Assembly (NCBI GenBank): GCA_035610365.1
Contig: CM069433.1
Coordinates: 177,770,882 to 177,834,881, forward strand
From: Aquatica leii
Lineage: Eukaryota > Arthropoda > Insecta > Coleoptera > Lampyridae
Direction of reading: 5' to 3'
DNA: 64,000 bases
The translations under genes and the position numbers were made by a program. This document shows, in pieces, positions 22,288 through 33,480 of this stretch. The first letter of the stretch is position 1. Each line of letters opens with the position of its first letter. The notes beneath the pieces are model-generated. The model was not told where the DNA came from. It ran no database searches and saw nothing but the letters and a program-made list of their open reading frames with translations.

Positions 22288-23625
22288 TGTTACAAGCTTC
22301 AGGTTTTACGAACCTTGCACGGCCAACTTATAATAGTCGGGATTAGGGGAGGTTCAAAGAAAACAAGAAATATGCTTAAGGGCGCCAGAGCTAATCCAAA
22401 GTAACGTCTCTATCTCGTTCACGATAGAATGGTTCAAACTTGTAACATGATTTGAGGCTCGTAATCCTTATACTCGGCTGTTCGAGTAGCCAACGTTTAT
22501 TATTAGACAACGACGATCCGAAGAGAAAGGTATGTTGTCATAAAAGATCAAGTAACCACAATAACAACTTTAATTTAGAATCGTTGATGATTATCACAGG
22601 TATATCGAATTCTCATTACAAAAATGCCAGTAGTATCGGCAACACACAATACATAAGTAAATTACGTTGAAATGAACAGCGAAGAATAGTTTGTAGTAAA
22701 TATCGTTTGTATACAGCATGCGAAATACACGAAATAACTAGTAATATGGCATTACTGACAATAAAACAGTGATAATAATTATGGCATTAACATTAAACTA
22801 TCATAACAGTGAGACACCGTATACGAAACGTACAAAAGAAATACTACCTTACTGATAATAAAACAGTGATAACAATTACGGCATTAATATTAAATTATCA
22901 TAATAATTATTGGTAGTACACAGCATACGTAACACAAAATAAGCAAAATTACTACCTAAGTGGTAATACAATTACGTTAATAAGTACGGAATTAATATTC
23001 ACAAAAGTTTCGTGAGCAACCTTTCTGACAACGAACAAATAAGTAAAACAACTTACCCATAATACAGGAACTTCCACTCGAACGAAGAAAGCGCTTTTCC
23101 CGGCAAGCGAGCCTGTAATCACTCTTAAATAGCAAGTCGTGTCAAACCAATGCCTCACGAAAGCAAAATCTACAAAAATGATTACTTATTGTTAACGAAA
23201 GTACATAAAGCATAACCCGGTTGTCGAATGCTGTTATACCCCGTCGAGGACAGGTGGTTTCGCAGGTATCTGCCGCCTGAGTAGAATCTCCCCACAAAGT
23301 GGAATTAGCTTCGGTTCATTAAATTTTAACCATATGTCTTATGAATCGAATTATACTCGTCTCACGAAAATATTGTTCGAAATTAATTCCGGTGACGACT
23401 CAAATATATTATAAGCGTAGTACACTTATAAGTTGATCCCCATTACTGTGGATGGTCTTTGAAAATTATTTGTAAGCCCCACCGGCCATCTTATGCAGTT
23501 GTCAAGTTAAAGAATTCGTCGTAAAATGACAGTCACACGAAAAGATCGGTAGGGGGCGTCCAAACCGGAACCTAATTTCAAGTCAATATACACAGTCGTA
23601 CGTAATGAAAATTTCGTCCGTAACA
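22288..23625. repeat. Solo LTR of an unidentified LTR retrotransposon, 1338 bp
   Basis: Starts TGTTAC and ends GTAACA, flanked by AAAC on both sides (22284-22287 and 23626-23629), and lies between two pieces of copia that fit together. TG...CA ends with a 4-bp target duplication are the hallmark of an LTR. It holds no pol fragment. Three degenerate copies of a unit of about 100 bp lie at about 22712-23003. The matching full-length element is not in this window. Confidence 0.72.
22712..23003. repeat. Three degenerate ~100-bp tandem repeats inside the solo LTR
   Basis: Each unit contains ATAAAACAGTGATAAYAATT-like and GGCATTAAYATTAAAYTATC-like blocks, the third more diverged. Tandem units in an LTR often lie in U3; this one's function is unknown. 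Confidence 0.6.
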
Positions 23626-23730
23626 AAACTCTTGTTCCAACAGTATGGCGCTTGTTTAAGCCTATACAATGCTTTTTATACTTTAAATACTTTAATGTCA
23701 TGCTTATTAAAACCTTTAGGTACATTTATA
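23626..23730 (-). pseudogene. copia-1 reverse transcriptase, middle piece
   Basis: Minus strand reads INVPKGFNKHDIKVFKV, a stop, then KALYRLKQAPYCWNKS, the copia block before the YVDD motif. It is bounded by rosa-1 on the right and the solo LTR on the left. Confidence 0.85.
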
Positions 23731-25272
23731 TACAGGGTGTCCCACGAGGTACTGTACATACTGAAATGGTATGTTCTTTAGGTCAATTTAAGTAGAAAAC
23801 GTCCTATAAACATAGGCCCAATTTGCCATAGTTACACAGGTACAAGCGTTCAAAGTTTATAAATGCTCACATATTTTTTGAAAATTATTATTATTGAAAA
23901 CCGAAAATCGTACTACAAAACAAACATTAAAAAAAACAAACAAAAAAAGATCATATTAAATGCTCAAAATGACCTCCTTCGGCATTAATACAACGACGGC
24001 TGCGATCTAAAATGGTCCGAGTAGCCGCTCGAAGCACCTGCTGGTTGTTTGTTGACACATCCAGGATACGCTGTATTAGTTCAGCTCTGGTATTAACTTT
24101 TACCTCGTATACTAAACTTTTCACATGGCTCCACAGATAGAAGTCCAATGGTGTGAGATCGGGCGATCTTGGTGGCCAAGCATGCGGGCCTCCACGCCCA
24201 ATCCACCTATTGAGGTAAGCAACATTTAGATATTCGGTCACATGCCGACTAAAATGTGGAGGAGCTCCATCATGTTGCAGAAACATTTGTTGTATTGTTA
24301 GTAAAGGTACTTCTTCCAAAAGCGGTAGCAATTCATTCCGCAAAAAGTTAGCATATGCTTCTCCTGTCAGACGTTAGTCAAAGAAAAACAGGTCCAATAA
24401 GTTGATCGTCAATCATGCCACACCATACATTAACAGAAAATCTGCGCTGAAAGTTAGTTTCTGTTGTGCCATGTGGATTTTGATATGACCACAAATGAGA
24501 ATTACGTGTATTGTTCACTACATCTCTAGTAAACTGCGCCTCGTCGTTAAATAAAATGAATGGAACTAATGGTGGATTTACCTGTACCCAGTGGCAGAAA
24601 TTCAACCGAGCTGCAAAATCTACAGGTTCCAGATGCTGAACCTGTTGTATGTGATAGTGATACAAAAGCCCATCATGTAATGTTCGCCATACTGACATAC
24701 GGGGAAGTCCCGTTTGAGAAGAAATTCTTCTAGTACTCAACCCTGGACTCCGATCAACCATCTGTAGAATGTTTTCCTGCTCATTCACATTTAACTGCAT
24801 AGGACGGCCAGATCTTGAAACTGATGGAAATGAACCATACGTCCGTACATATTGAAACAGAGAAGAAAAGGTTTGGTGATTTGGCAGCTTCCTGTTGAGA
24901 AATCTTCGTTCATATTCCTTAACGGCAGATCTCGCATTTCCATCACAAAATCCATAAATGTAAATGATATCAGCATACTCTTCGTTAAAAAAATGAGAAG
25001 GCATTTTGCATTTAAATTACACTTCATTTAATAAAATCGACTGTGACATTAGTAGAAAAGAAAGCAATAAATGACATATTAATTGGCTTTTGTTTCCCAG
25101 TTGACTAAGAATAATTAATTTTCAAAAAATGTGTGATCAGTTATAAACTTTGAACGCTTGTATCTGTGTAACTATGGCGAATTGAATCTATGTTTATAGG
25201 ACGCTTTCTACTTAAATTGGCCTAAGGAACATACCATTTCAGTATGTATAGTACCTCGTGGGACACCCTGTA
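23731..25272 (-). mobile_element. rosa-1: DD41D mariner-type transposon
   Basis: 1542 bp with inverted ends starting TACAGGGTGTCCCACGAGG, similar over about 130 bp, and a TA target duplication (23729-23730, 25273-25274). Inserted in the copia-1 reverse transcriptase. It encodes a Tc1/mariner-superfamily transposase on the minus strand. Confidence 0.92.
23951..25004 (-). pseudogene. rosa-1 DD41D transposase, one frameshift
   Basis: Starts at ATG 25004. Helix-turn-helix region (residues about 5-110: RSAVKEYERRFLNRKLPNHQ, SRSGRPMQLN, LSTRRISSQTGLPRMSVWRT), first catalytic Asp in LFNDEAQFTRD, second in LQHDGAPPHF and third in RSPDLTPLDFYLW. The spacing between the second and third Asp is 41 residues, the value of the rosa group of mariners. 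A one-base shift near 24370, between GPVFL and RLTGEAYANF, splits the frame. All catalytic residues survive. Confidence 0.9.
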
Positions 25273-25274
25273 TA

Positions 25275-26777
25275 TGTCTTCTTCAATTCTACTATGTAAA
25301 AATGCCGAGCGCACATCCATTTGATGAAGTGCGAGATTTGCAACTTCCAACAATGTTCTAACTGTTGTATAACGAGCTACTGATGCGTAAATATCTTTAA
25401 AGTCAAAGCCTTCTTTTTGCTTAAAACCTTCCACAACAAGTCTCGATTTGTATTTCTTAGCATTTCCTTCTTTACTCTTTATAATCCAAAAAAAAACCAC
25501 TTTGTATCCAGCACTCTTGCATGTTTTAATTTTTCAACTACAGTCCAAGTTTCATTCTCTCTAAGTGATTCCATTTTTCTTTGATTGCTTCCTTTAATTT
25601 TTTGAAGTCTGTTCTACGCTTCACTTCTTCATAATAGTTGTTTCTTCATTTTCTTGATTTTGTAGGTCATTTGAATTTTCTTTATCTCCATATTTCTCAA
25701 GTTCAATTGCAACTATTTGTTTATTATTTAAAAGGACTCCGTCATCCTTGTTAAAGTTTTCAATGTTTTTCTTCTCGTCAAATACCACATTTCTAGCTAT
25801 CACTATTTTTCTTTTTACGGGAGCCCATAACCTATATTCATTACAGGCATAATCCAACTATTATTTTTAATTCCGACTTTGGTTCAAATTTTCCTGTCTG
25901 TTTTTCCTTGGGCATATGATTGTAGGACATGTTTCCAAAAGTTTTTAGATTTTTAATATCAGGTTTTTTACCGTAGAAAAGTTCAGCGGGTGTTTTATGA
26001 TCCAGTGCAGTAGTAGGACTTCGGTTAGTAATGTAAATAGCCCACTGAATTGCTTTTCCCCATATTTCCTTTTATAATTTCGACTGTAGAACCATGACCC
26101 TGACTTTTTCTAAGAGTGTTCTACTGAAACTTTTAGCAGTTCCATTTAATTCTAAATTATAGGGCACTGTCAATTGATTTTTAATACCTTTAGCTTTGCA
26201 AAAATTCTCAAGAGCAGTACTCTTCACCATTATCAGAACTAAGTATTGAGATTTTCTGGCTGAATTGACTGGTAATTAATGCCTCATATTTTTTGAAACA
26301 AACTTAATTTTTATGCTTCATCAAATAAGCAATAACGAAGTGTGTGTAGTCATCTATGAACGTCACGAAATAACGTTGATTATCGTAGGTAGGTGGGTCA
26401 CTAGAACTACAGACATCACTGTGTATTAGTTCGAGAACCCTTTGACTTTTTTTGTGACTTATTTTTGGAAAAAGCAATCTGGTACTCTTACTTTGAATAC
26501 ATATTCTACAGTTATCTAAACCTAGAACCATATTTGAAACAACCAATTTTACTTAATCCTTAATAGATAAATGACCTAATCTACTATGCCATAAATCAAA
26601 ATTTGTAATAGTTTTACATAGATTAGTTTCTTGACTATTTAACTTATATTCAATTGAATACAAATTTTCATTTTTATTTCCAAATGCAATTAACTTTCTA
26701 ATTTTATAGGAAGAAACATTTCCTTAAAATCTACTTCTAGTCCTGCTTGTTCTAATTTCTTAACAGATAATAAATTA
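25275..26777 (-). pseudogene. copia-1 integrase and reverse transcriptase N-terminus
   Basis: Minus-strand order: NLLSVKKLEQAGLEVDF, LWHSRLGHLSIKD (pre-integrase HHCC start), NCRICIQSKSTR (Cys pair), ELIHSDVCSSSDPP and YFVTFIDDYTHF (integrase core), WAIYITNRSPTTALDHKTP, then RT with WIIKSKEGNAKKYKSRLVVEGF, YASVARYTTVRTLL and HQMDVRSAFLHSRIEEDIY. Integrase-before-RT order identifies Ty1/copia. Frames are broken by stops and shifts throughout. The upstream part is separated by the PLE foldback. Confidence 0.88.
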
Positions 26778-26841
26778 TTAAGTAACACTATTAAAATCTT
26801 CTATCAAGGAGGGGCATAAAAAACTGCTCAGTTTTTCTTTG

Positions 26842-26880
26842 AGGCGACGTTTCGTGCACTAAATGTGCACTTCATCAGGC
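26842..26880 (-). ncRNA. Hammerhead ribozyme, PLE A foldback left arm
   Basis: Minus strand: GGC, CTGATGA, stem II GTGCAC/GTGCAC closed by ATTTA, GAAA, CGUC with cleavage expected after the C, then GCC pairing with GGC as stem I. Stem III is only the palindrome ACGU without a loop, so activity probably needs two ribozymes pairing. PLEs are known to carry such motifs. Confidence 0.8.
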
Positions 26881-27101
26881 CACTGCAGTCTATTAGCGTA
26901 AGTACAAACAACTAATTAATTTAATAAGTTAGTAGTAACTAAATTACAGATGTAAACAGAAAAAACAATAAATGTAAGAACTTACGTAGAACATTTGAGC
27001 AATTCTTACGTTTATTGTTTTTTCTGTTTACATCTGTAATTTAGTTACTACTAACTTATTAAATTAATTGGTTGTTTGTACTTACGCTAATAAAATGCAG
27101 T

Positions 27102-27140
27102 GGCCTGATGAAGTGCACATTTAGTGCACGAAACGTCGCC
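27102..27140 (+). ncRNA. Hammerhead ribozyme, PLE A foldback right arm
   Basis: Plus-strand copy of the motif at 26842-26880: CTGATGA 27105-27111, stem II 27113-27118 with 27124-27129, GAAA 27130-27133, expected cleavage after C27137. All core bases are canonical. Confidence 0.82.
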
Positions 27141-27205
27141 TCAAAGAAAAACTGAGCAGTTTTTTATGCCCTTCCTTGATAGAAGATTTTAATAGTGTTA
27201 CTTAA

Positions 27206-28221
27206 AGTTTTAATAAGGAGGATAAATAAACCGTACCATAATAAATTATGTTCATTAGCTTTTGTTACATTTATGCAAAAATCATGTTTTAGTTTACTCA
27301 CATTTGAGAAGACATCTAAATTGTTCACCATGTGTTCTGTTGCTCCCGAGGCAACATACCAACTAATGCTGTCTCTAGTATTATAGATTGTATCCATACC
27401 AATTGTTGTAGCAATAAATGCTATCTTGCTTATTTCTTGCTGAATTTCTTCAGTTTCTACATTTGCTTGATTAGCTTCTTAAGCCAACATTGGTTACGTG
27501 TATGTCTTGGTTTTCTGCAGTTGTGGCACAATATCACATTTGTATGATTCTAAGTTTTAGTTTCCTTAACTTCTTTTGGCGCACCTTGTTTATGCATGTT
27601 ATACTTTTTATTATAACTAGAATATGCTACCGGTGCGTACGAGTCGTAGTTGCGCTGACTGTGAACTTTACAAATTCCAAACCTAATTTATTTTGTTTTA
27701 ATGTTTCCAAGGCTTTTACAATGATGTCGTATCATTTAGGTAAGGTTAGAAGATGACATATAATGTCAATTTGTTCAAGAGTAGCCCTCACCGATTTTAA
27801 TTCTTTTATTGTTTCCTCAAATTTAATAAAATAGGTTTCTTCCTCACGTAAAGTTGACTTGCCACACCCTTTCGTTGAAAGACTGCTTCCTATGCCTTCC
27901 ACATCTGATACGATGTTCTTTATCTTTCACATGCTCCAAATGTGAATTTGCAATATATTACCAAATAATCGATTTACACTTTTTGTCCAATTTTATGAAC
28001 AAATTGTCAGGATTTTCTTTGTCTTCATCTATACACGATTTCACTTCATGATGATCAAGAATTATTTGCATTCTGAATTTCAAGTGGTCATAGTTTTTAC
28101 CACCGAATTGTTTTATTCCATAGTTTTTAGTTATTGCAGTAGCAATTTTTTTAATTTATTTCTCCTGGTATAATTTTTGTGTTTGGTACTTGCTTGGCAC
28201 ATCTGGGCCCCTAACTTGTTG
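27206..28221 (-). pseudogene. copia-1 Gag and protease, broken
   Basis: Gag on the minus strand, in several frames: STLREEETYFIKFEETIKEL, ALETLKQNKLGLEFVKF and a CCHC knuckle CHNCRKPRHTRNQC. The protease follows with WYVASGATEHMVNNLDVFSN, where the copia active site DSGA has become ASGA. Sequence near 28197-28221 (GGGGCCC on the minus strand) is where the primer site should lie. Confidence 0.82.
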
Positions 28222-28380
28222 ATTTCAGCACTGAGTTCCTACAGAATATGACTAAAACGAATCTAACTTTAGCAGTTTTTTATTAATTTGTTTAAAATAA
28301 AAAATTGTATAATTTATGCATACATAAGTACATTTTAATACAACCATTAATTCTACTTAACTTACAGTGTTGCCAACTTA
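28222..28380 (-). repeat. copia-1 5' LTR, approximate
   Basis: Placed by position upstream of Gag. Its U5-side end (TGATTTCAGCACTGAG on the plus strand) recurs, about 80 percent alike over 50 bp, at 21549-21600 at the far end of the element. The outer boundary near GTGTTGCCAAC (28371-28381) is a guess. Confidence 0.45.
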
Positions 28381-28639
28381 GCTATTCTTATTAACATGTT
28401 AAACTTAAATTATTTGATTGTCCTAACACAATATTATTATCAACAGCAACCACAAAATACAGCACCAGTGTTACAAACAAATGATCAGTTATCACCAAAA
28501 GAACTTTACATTAGCAAACTAATTTCCCTAATTATCCAGTCTCAAATCTTATTAATCTCCTTACTACTTCCCAGATACACCAGCTTGTTAGCTCTTCAAG
28601 AATTAATGCAAACTGAAGGTTAGTGTGAATTAGTTGAAT

Positions 28640-30008
28640 ACAAAAAAAGATTAGCTCAGATGCAAACAATATTTCGATACTCTTGGAAAACAGATTTATG
28701 AGAGGAGTGGATTTCAATGCCAAGCACCCATGATGAAAGTGCAGATCAAACACCCAGGAAAATGCAGCTCTACATTGCGATGGCACATAATAATTTAACA
28801 TCATTGACCACGGGCGAACCTACGTACTGGTCCGCAGATTTTCTGGCTTTTATATAACGAAAGGTATACCCACTACACAAAAACAACTTTAATTTTTTAC
28901 TCAAACGTAAGGAAGTAGTAGCAGTTGTTGACTTATTGACACTAGTTATACAAAAAGCTGCACGAATAACAGGCATGAACAATAATAACAGAATATTTGT
29001 TCTAGTACCGTTCAAAAACCTCCTCTACAAAAATTAAAAATAAAAGAATTTAAACAAGTAATAAACAAAGAAATCAATAGCAAAAAGTACCCGTGTGGGA
29101 TAAGATCACCGGTAAAGTGCTCAAAGAGGTGCAAGGAAACGTATTAAGAAACATAACTGAACTCTTCTTCAATGTAGCTCTAAGATTAAATCACTTTCCA
29201 ATTTTCTGGAAAATAATAAAAATTTTAATATTTAAACGTGGAAAAGATCCTCAAAATGTTGTCTCCCATAGGTCAATCAACCTGCTGCTAGTTATTTTGA
29301 ACGTAATCGAAATTTTTTTCGTAAAAGACTGAAGCCTGCAATCGAGTAGTACATACGCCAAATAAACTTAACTCTTAAAGATCAAGCCTTTGATGAGGTT
29401 TGGCACCCTGCCGTGCTTAAAAAAATTAAAGAACAGCTACCACATAACGTTTACCTTCTATTACACTCGTACCTACAAGACAGGGGTTTTATGTTAGATA
29501 CGGAGATGAACAAACAAGTCTTAAAGCTAACATGTCAGGTGTTCCACAAAGGAGTATTGCTGTCTTTAGTTCAGATTTGTTAGTTTGACAAGACACAGAA
29601 GTAACAATTTTCGCGTATGATACCACAGTAATTGCACCACACAGAAATTCTGAAATTGCTTCTGCTAAGGTTGAAAAAAATATAAACAGAACCGAAAAAT
29701 GAATTCAGTACTGGAGAATCAGAGTTAATGAGCAGAAATCAGCACGTCTAACATTTACCGCAAAACGGTTGACTTCTCCACCAATATACGTAGATGAACA
29801 CGCTATACCGCAAAACACAAACAGCAAATACCTAAGTATAAACTTCGATAGACGTCTAACTTGGAGATCACACATTGAAGCAAAACAGAAACAACTGAAT
29901 ATTAAACGTCAACAGATTTATTGGTTACTAGAGTTCAGCTGCAAACTCAAACATCGAAACGAAATACTAGAAAGGTATCAATCAAGGGTAATTTTGCCAA
30001 ATTACTAA
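28640..30008 (+). pseudogene. Jockey-like LINE ORF2, endonuclease and RT fragments
   Basis: Endonuclease end: FMRGVDFNAKHP and, in shifted frame, EPTYWSADFLAFYITKGIP, as in Jockey-type APE nucleases. Then GKVLKEVQGNVLRNITELF, FPIFWKIIKILIFKRGKDPQ and VSHRSINLLLVILNVIE (the RPISLL block), VYLLLHSYLQDRGF, MSGVPQ, VTIFAYDTTVIAP (the ADD block with AYDT) and a C-terminal part from 29769 (YLSINFDRRLTWRSHIEAK). Stops and shifts are frequent. No ORF1 was recognised upstream, so it is 5'-truncated. Confidence 0.85.
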
Positions 30009-30520
30009 ACCCCATGGTACGTAACCAATAATTTTTTTTTAGTATTTGCGTTGGATTGCTTAAATTTTTACGTTAATTTTCGGTTTTTTAATTTTTTACT
30101 AGCTTTCTTTTACACCTTGTGCAAACTGCGAACAAAAATGTTTGGGTTCTGTATTTTCGTTGATTGACTGATTCTATACAAAAGTAATCTTTTATAAATG
30201 TCAATTATTATGAGTTCTTCATAGTTAAGGTCTTCCTATTCTATTGATATTCGGTAATTTATTGTAAGTAGTTTTTTGAGTAAATGTTGTAAAAATGAGT
30301 TACAGACTTTAACTGAAAGCATAAGCAAAACCAAATCTTTCCATCACGTTTAGTTTTCGGGTTATAATAAGATAAAATAATATAAGTAGATAAATAATAC
30401 TTGTATTTACAAATGTTGTTAAACAGAAGTTATAAAAAAATAGATAAGCACAAAAATCTTTATATAAAAAATACTAATATGTTTAATTAGTATCAATATA
30501 CAAAGAGATTTACCTGTAGA
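30009..30520. other. AT-rich spacer
   Basis: Nothing recognised between the LINE end and the DYCW-type fragment; a short poly-T stretch lies just after the LINE. Confidence 0.5.
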
Positions 30521-30529
30521 CGAAGGAAA

Positions 30530-30858
30530 ATGGCTGACATATGAAAGTTTTGGATAAAGAGAGTGATTTTTTTTTTGATGTTGGATATTGCTTTCTTTAA
30601 TAAGATACCAGCAATAATCTCCCACCATGACAAAATTTCACCTACCTTGATATCGTTTTTTTAGTTCTACAATATGTTGATGGAATTTTTACTCTCGTTC
30701 ATCACTCATCTTTCCTAAATTCGCGCAAAAGAAATCTAAATGTCACTGCAAAAAATGAACTTTAAACGACATTCGACATCCTAAATGTTTATAGTTTTCT
30801 AGTAAATTAGTTTGCAAACATTTCCAAAAGAAGTCATTCATGGTACGTTCAAAATTTC
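30530..30858 (-). pseudogene. Fragment of a dispersed insect protein with YQGR and DYCW blocks
   Basis: Minus-strand frames read NDFFWKCLQTNLLENYKHLG, CRMSFKVHFLQ, LDFFCANLGKMSDERE, KFHQHIVELKKRYQGR and MVGDYCWYLIKESN, with in-frame stops. These blocks resemble a protein found in many copies in insect genomes (…SLKVHFLHSHLDFFP…), whose function I cannot name and which is probably transposon-derived. Only the C-terminal part is here. It ends where the hammerhead repeat begins. Confidence 0.6.
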
Positions 30859-30978
30859 TAACAGTTGTGGAAACTTTGTTCAAGTATTTTACTGCTGAAG
30901 AGTCCAAATAGGACGAAACAGCTGTCTACTGGTCTCTAATGATGGTTTCTGCAATTAAATACACAAATTTTGTGTTGA
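30858..30978 (+). repeat. Dispersed repeat carrying a type I hammerhead, copy A
   Basis: Aligns with 36573-36690 over about 120 bp, about 75-80 percent alike, best in the ribozyme and in the block GATGGTTTCTGCAATTA. Similarity ends on both sides, so the unit is short. Confidence 0.65.
30889..30932 (+). ncRNA. Hammerhead ribozyme motif, copy A
   Basis: CTGAAGA (30895-30901, fits CUGANGA), stem II GTCC-AAATA-GGAC with all four pairs, GAAA, stem III ACA/UGU around GC, and cleavage position C30926 after GU. Stem I (TTACTG with TACTGG) is weakened by one mismatch and G-U pairs. The stem II block is very close to hammerheads of cave-cricket satellite and Schistosoma repeats as I remember them. Confidence 0.75.
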
Positions 30979-33480
30979 TCAATAGATTAAATTGTTTCAA
31001 ATCGGTATAAGATAAGTGTTTTTAAATTCGTTAGCTTTTAGACAGTAAACAGTAGTTCCATAGCTTTTGATCGTACTACTAAATGCGAACGTATACAGTG
31101 CAGACGAGTGTTCTTGGCACCATCTCTATCTATTATTTTACAATATGTTCATCATCGGTTTTAGCTTCTACATGGTCTTCGCCATTTCTTAAAATACCTG
31201 AAATGTATCTCTGTTAATTGTTTCCTTTAAGTTAGTTTGTAATTCAAATTGGTAACTAACGCTTTGCTCTACAAATTTACTCATACCATTTTCTACACAA
31301 TTGATACAAACAACTATCTTACACTTCATTTAAAAGTAAAAAATGTCAGCATATTGAACGGTTTGGCCTCGGATTCAACTAAATTTAGATAACAGATTGA
31401 CGTATGTATAATATAATTTGAACTACTTATTTTTGTTAACTTTAATTATTAATTACTCATTTAAATTTTTTTTTGGGTGTACATATATTTTTTTAATTTT
31501 AAAAGTTAATTAAATACAGCAAACATATTAAAATACGTTTCAATAAATCTGAATAAATATTTTTTGTTTTTAATTAGTTTAATAAATTATTATTATAAAG
31601 GAACTAATTGTCACTTTTATAGACATATTAAATTGATTAAAATTAATTTTTTATTCAAATTTGAATACAACTTAAATTAACTGTTTGGCTTTTATCTAAA
31701 AATGACGTTCAGGTTTCAATCATAACGATTTTATAGTTTACATTTATGTAACATTAAACACACATATTATATTAGCAAATACTTTACTAAAACTATCAGT
31801 ATATTAATTTTCTATTTTATTACATTTACGAAAAGCATAGTTTATTTAACTATAATTAATGCGCTTAATAAAGTAAAAAAATGTTTAACGCTACATAACT
31901 TTAATACTTAAAATTGCACAAATTAAACTCAAACAAATAAATTACCGTTAATTGCCTCCGCTAAAAATGGTCTAATTACGCTAATATTAACATGAAAAAT
32001 TCTTCACTTCTAAAAAGTATGTTGTTACACGTACTTAATTTTGAAAATCCATTTAATAAAACAGTAAATTACTACGTTTAGTACATGACGTATTTGACGT
32101 CAAAGCACCTACCTCGTGAACCGGATCATTTTTTATTTGGTTAATTTTTTTATGATGTACTTTTAACAGTAATCTGAAAGTGTAACCTGTATAACAAGCC
32201 ACGCTTGGCATTAGAAATATGATTCGTGCTATCTTAGCTATTCGGTTTATGTAAACGTGACACTAATTAAACCACAAATTACGTTTCCAAAAATATTAAA
32301 ATAAATAACTATTCTGCAAATTTAAATTAAATTTTAACATCTTTTCCACAAAATTTTTGAATTATAATATTTTTAATTATTAATATTAAAACTAGATATA
32401 ATTGTGTAAAATAATTATCATTAGCTTGGTTTAAGTATCAAATAACAAAATCTTAATTGTTGAAAATATAAATTAAAACGACACATAAACTATAAAAAAA
32501 AATAATAAAACTAACATTAATACACAGCTCAAAATGATACAATAAATAAATAAATTCGAATTTTGAGTTAAGAAGAGGAGATAAATTAAAAAAAAAAAAG
32601 TTCGTTAAGACAAATAGAGGAATTTTAAAACTGATTTAATTATACACAAAATATTTACACGTTTATAACTACACGAACTAATTAAATCTAACTCGAGAAA
32701 TAATATCCGCGGATAACTTCTGTTTATCTAAAAACTGACACTTGGTTACATTAAAGTCACGTACGTTTTAATTACGTTATATTTATCTCGAACACGCTCT
32801 AATCACTTGTTTATTTAAATGTCTTCTTAACACTTCCGATTTCGGACTGACCCATGATTTGTTTGTACCGCTTTTATACATTTCCGCTACCTTTTGAGAA
32901 TTATTTATATCCTTTTGTGAACGTTCTAGACGTGGATCAAAAGTTGGTGAACGGTCTCGAAATTTACAAGAACTTCGTAAACGTTTTAATACGATGAGTT
33001 TCAAAAAGATTAAGAAAAGAACCATTATTATGTAGGTGTTAACCAAGCAATTTTTTTATTTTATTTAAGAAGCTTTGTAAATGCTTCGATCAGAACGAAA
33101 AGATAACGGTTGTTATGTTTGCTTTTCTCTAAGTAATCTAGTAGGTGGGCAGTAGTAAATGGGACATAACCCTTTAGAACAGCATGCAGAAAAACGTGCT
33201 TACTAAAATATATAATACACTTTAGGCAATTATCTATGAACTTCCAAACTTAGTGTCGCGCTTTAAGAAACCAATAACTTTTCTCACTCTTTACAAATAA
33301 TTTTTATTTCGTCATCAGTATCTTGCTTAACGGAGCAAGGAAGTTCGATAGAATTTTCCTTAACCAACATAATCTTGTGTCCGAGCATGAAAGTTTAAAC
33401 CAACCAATAATGATGTAGCGTGTGGTTATAATTATATCATGTCTTTTATAAAACTCGAAATAACTTAAACAAAGGTTTAT
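30979..33480. other. AT-rich DNA, no recognised genes or elements
   Basis: About 2.5 kb, apart from the weak candidate frame at 32783-33025. No TE protein fragments were seen. Confidence 0.55.
32783..33025 (-). CDS. Possible small single-pass membrane protein or exon, unassigned
   Basis: An 80-codon frame from ATG at 33025. It starts with a hydrophobic segment (MVLFLIFLKLIVLKRL) followed by a polar, basic tail (SPTFDPRLERSQKDINNSQK, SWVSPKSEVLRRHL). Composition is less Ile/Asn/Lys-biased than chance frames nearby, and it lies in the largest TE-free stretch of the window. No family is recognised. It could equally be chance. Confidence 0.22.
   Translation of the reverse strand: MVLFLIFLKLIVLKRLRSSCKFRDRSPTFDPRLERSQKDINNSQKVAEMYKSGTNKSWVSPKSEVLRRHLNKQVIRACSR

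Larger units (their letters stand above)
26778..27205. repeat. PLE A foldback: two pseudo-LTR arms in inverted orientation
   Basis: Nearly perfect inverted repeat: arms 26778-26980 and 27003-27205 (203 bp each, a handful of differences), spacer 22 bp. Each arm holds a hammerhead motif and ends GCCCCTCC or GCCCTTCC. The outer ~30 bp of each arm (around CTATTAAAATCTTC) is also inverted; one side is probably copia target sequence and the other an inverted copy of it. It sits between the protease and integrase of copia-1. Confidence 0.85.

Noticed and set aside
23507-23725. 72-codon minus-strand frame
   Set aside because: It spans the junction of copia-1 and the solo LTR; only the copia part is real.
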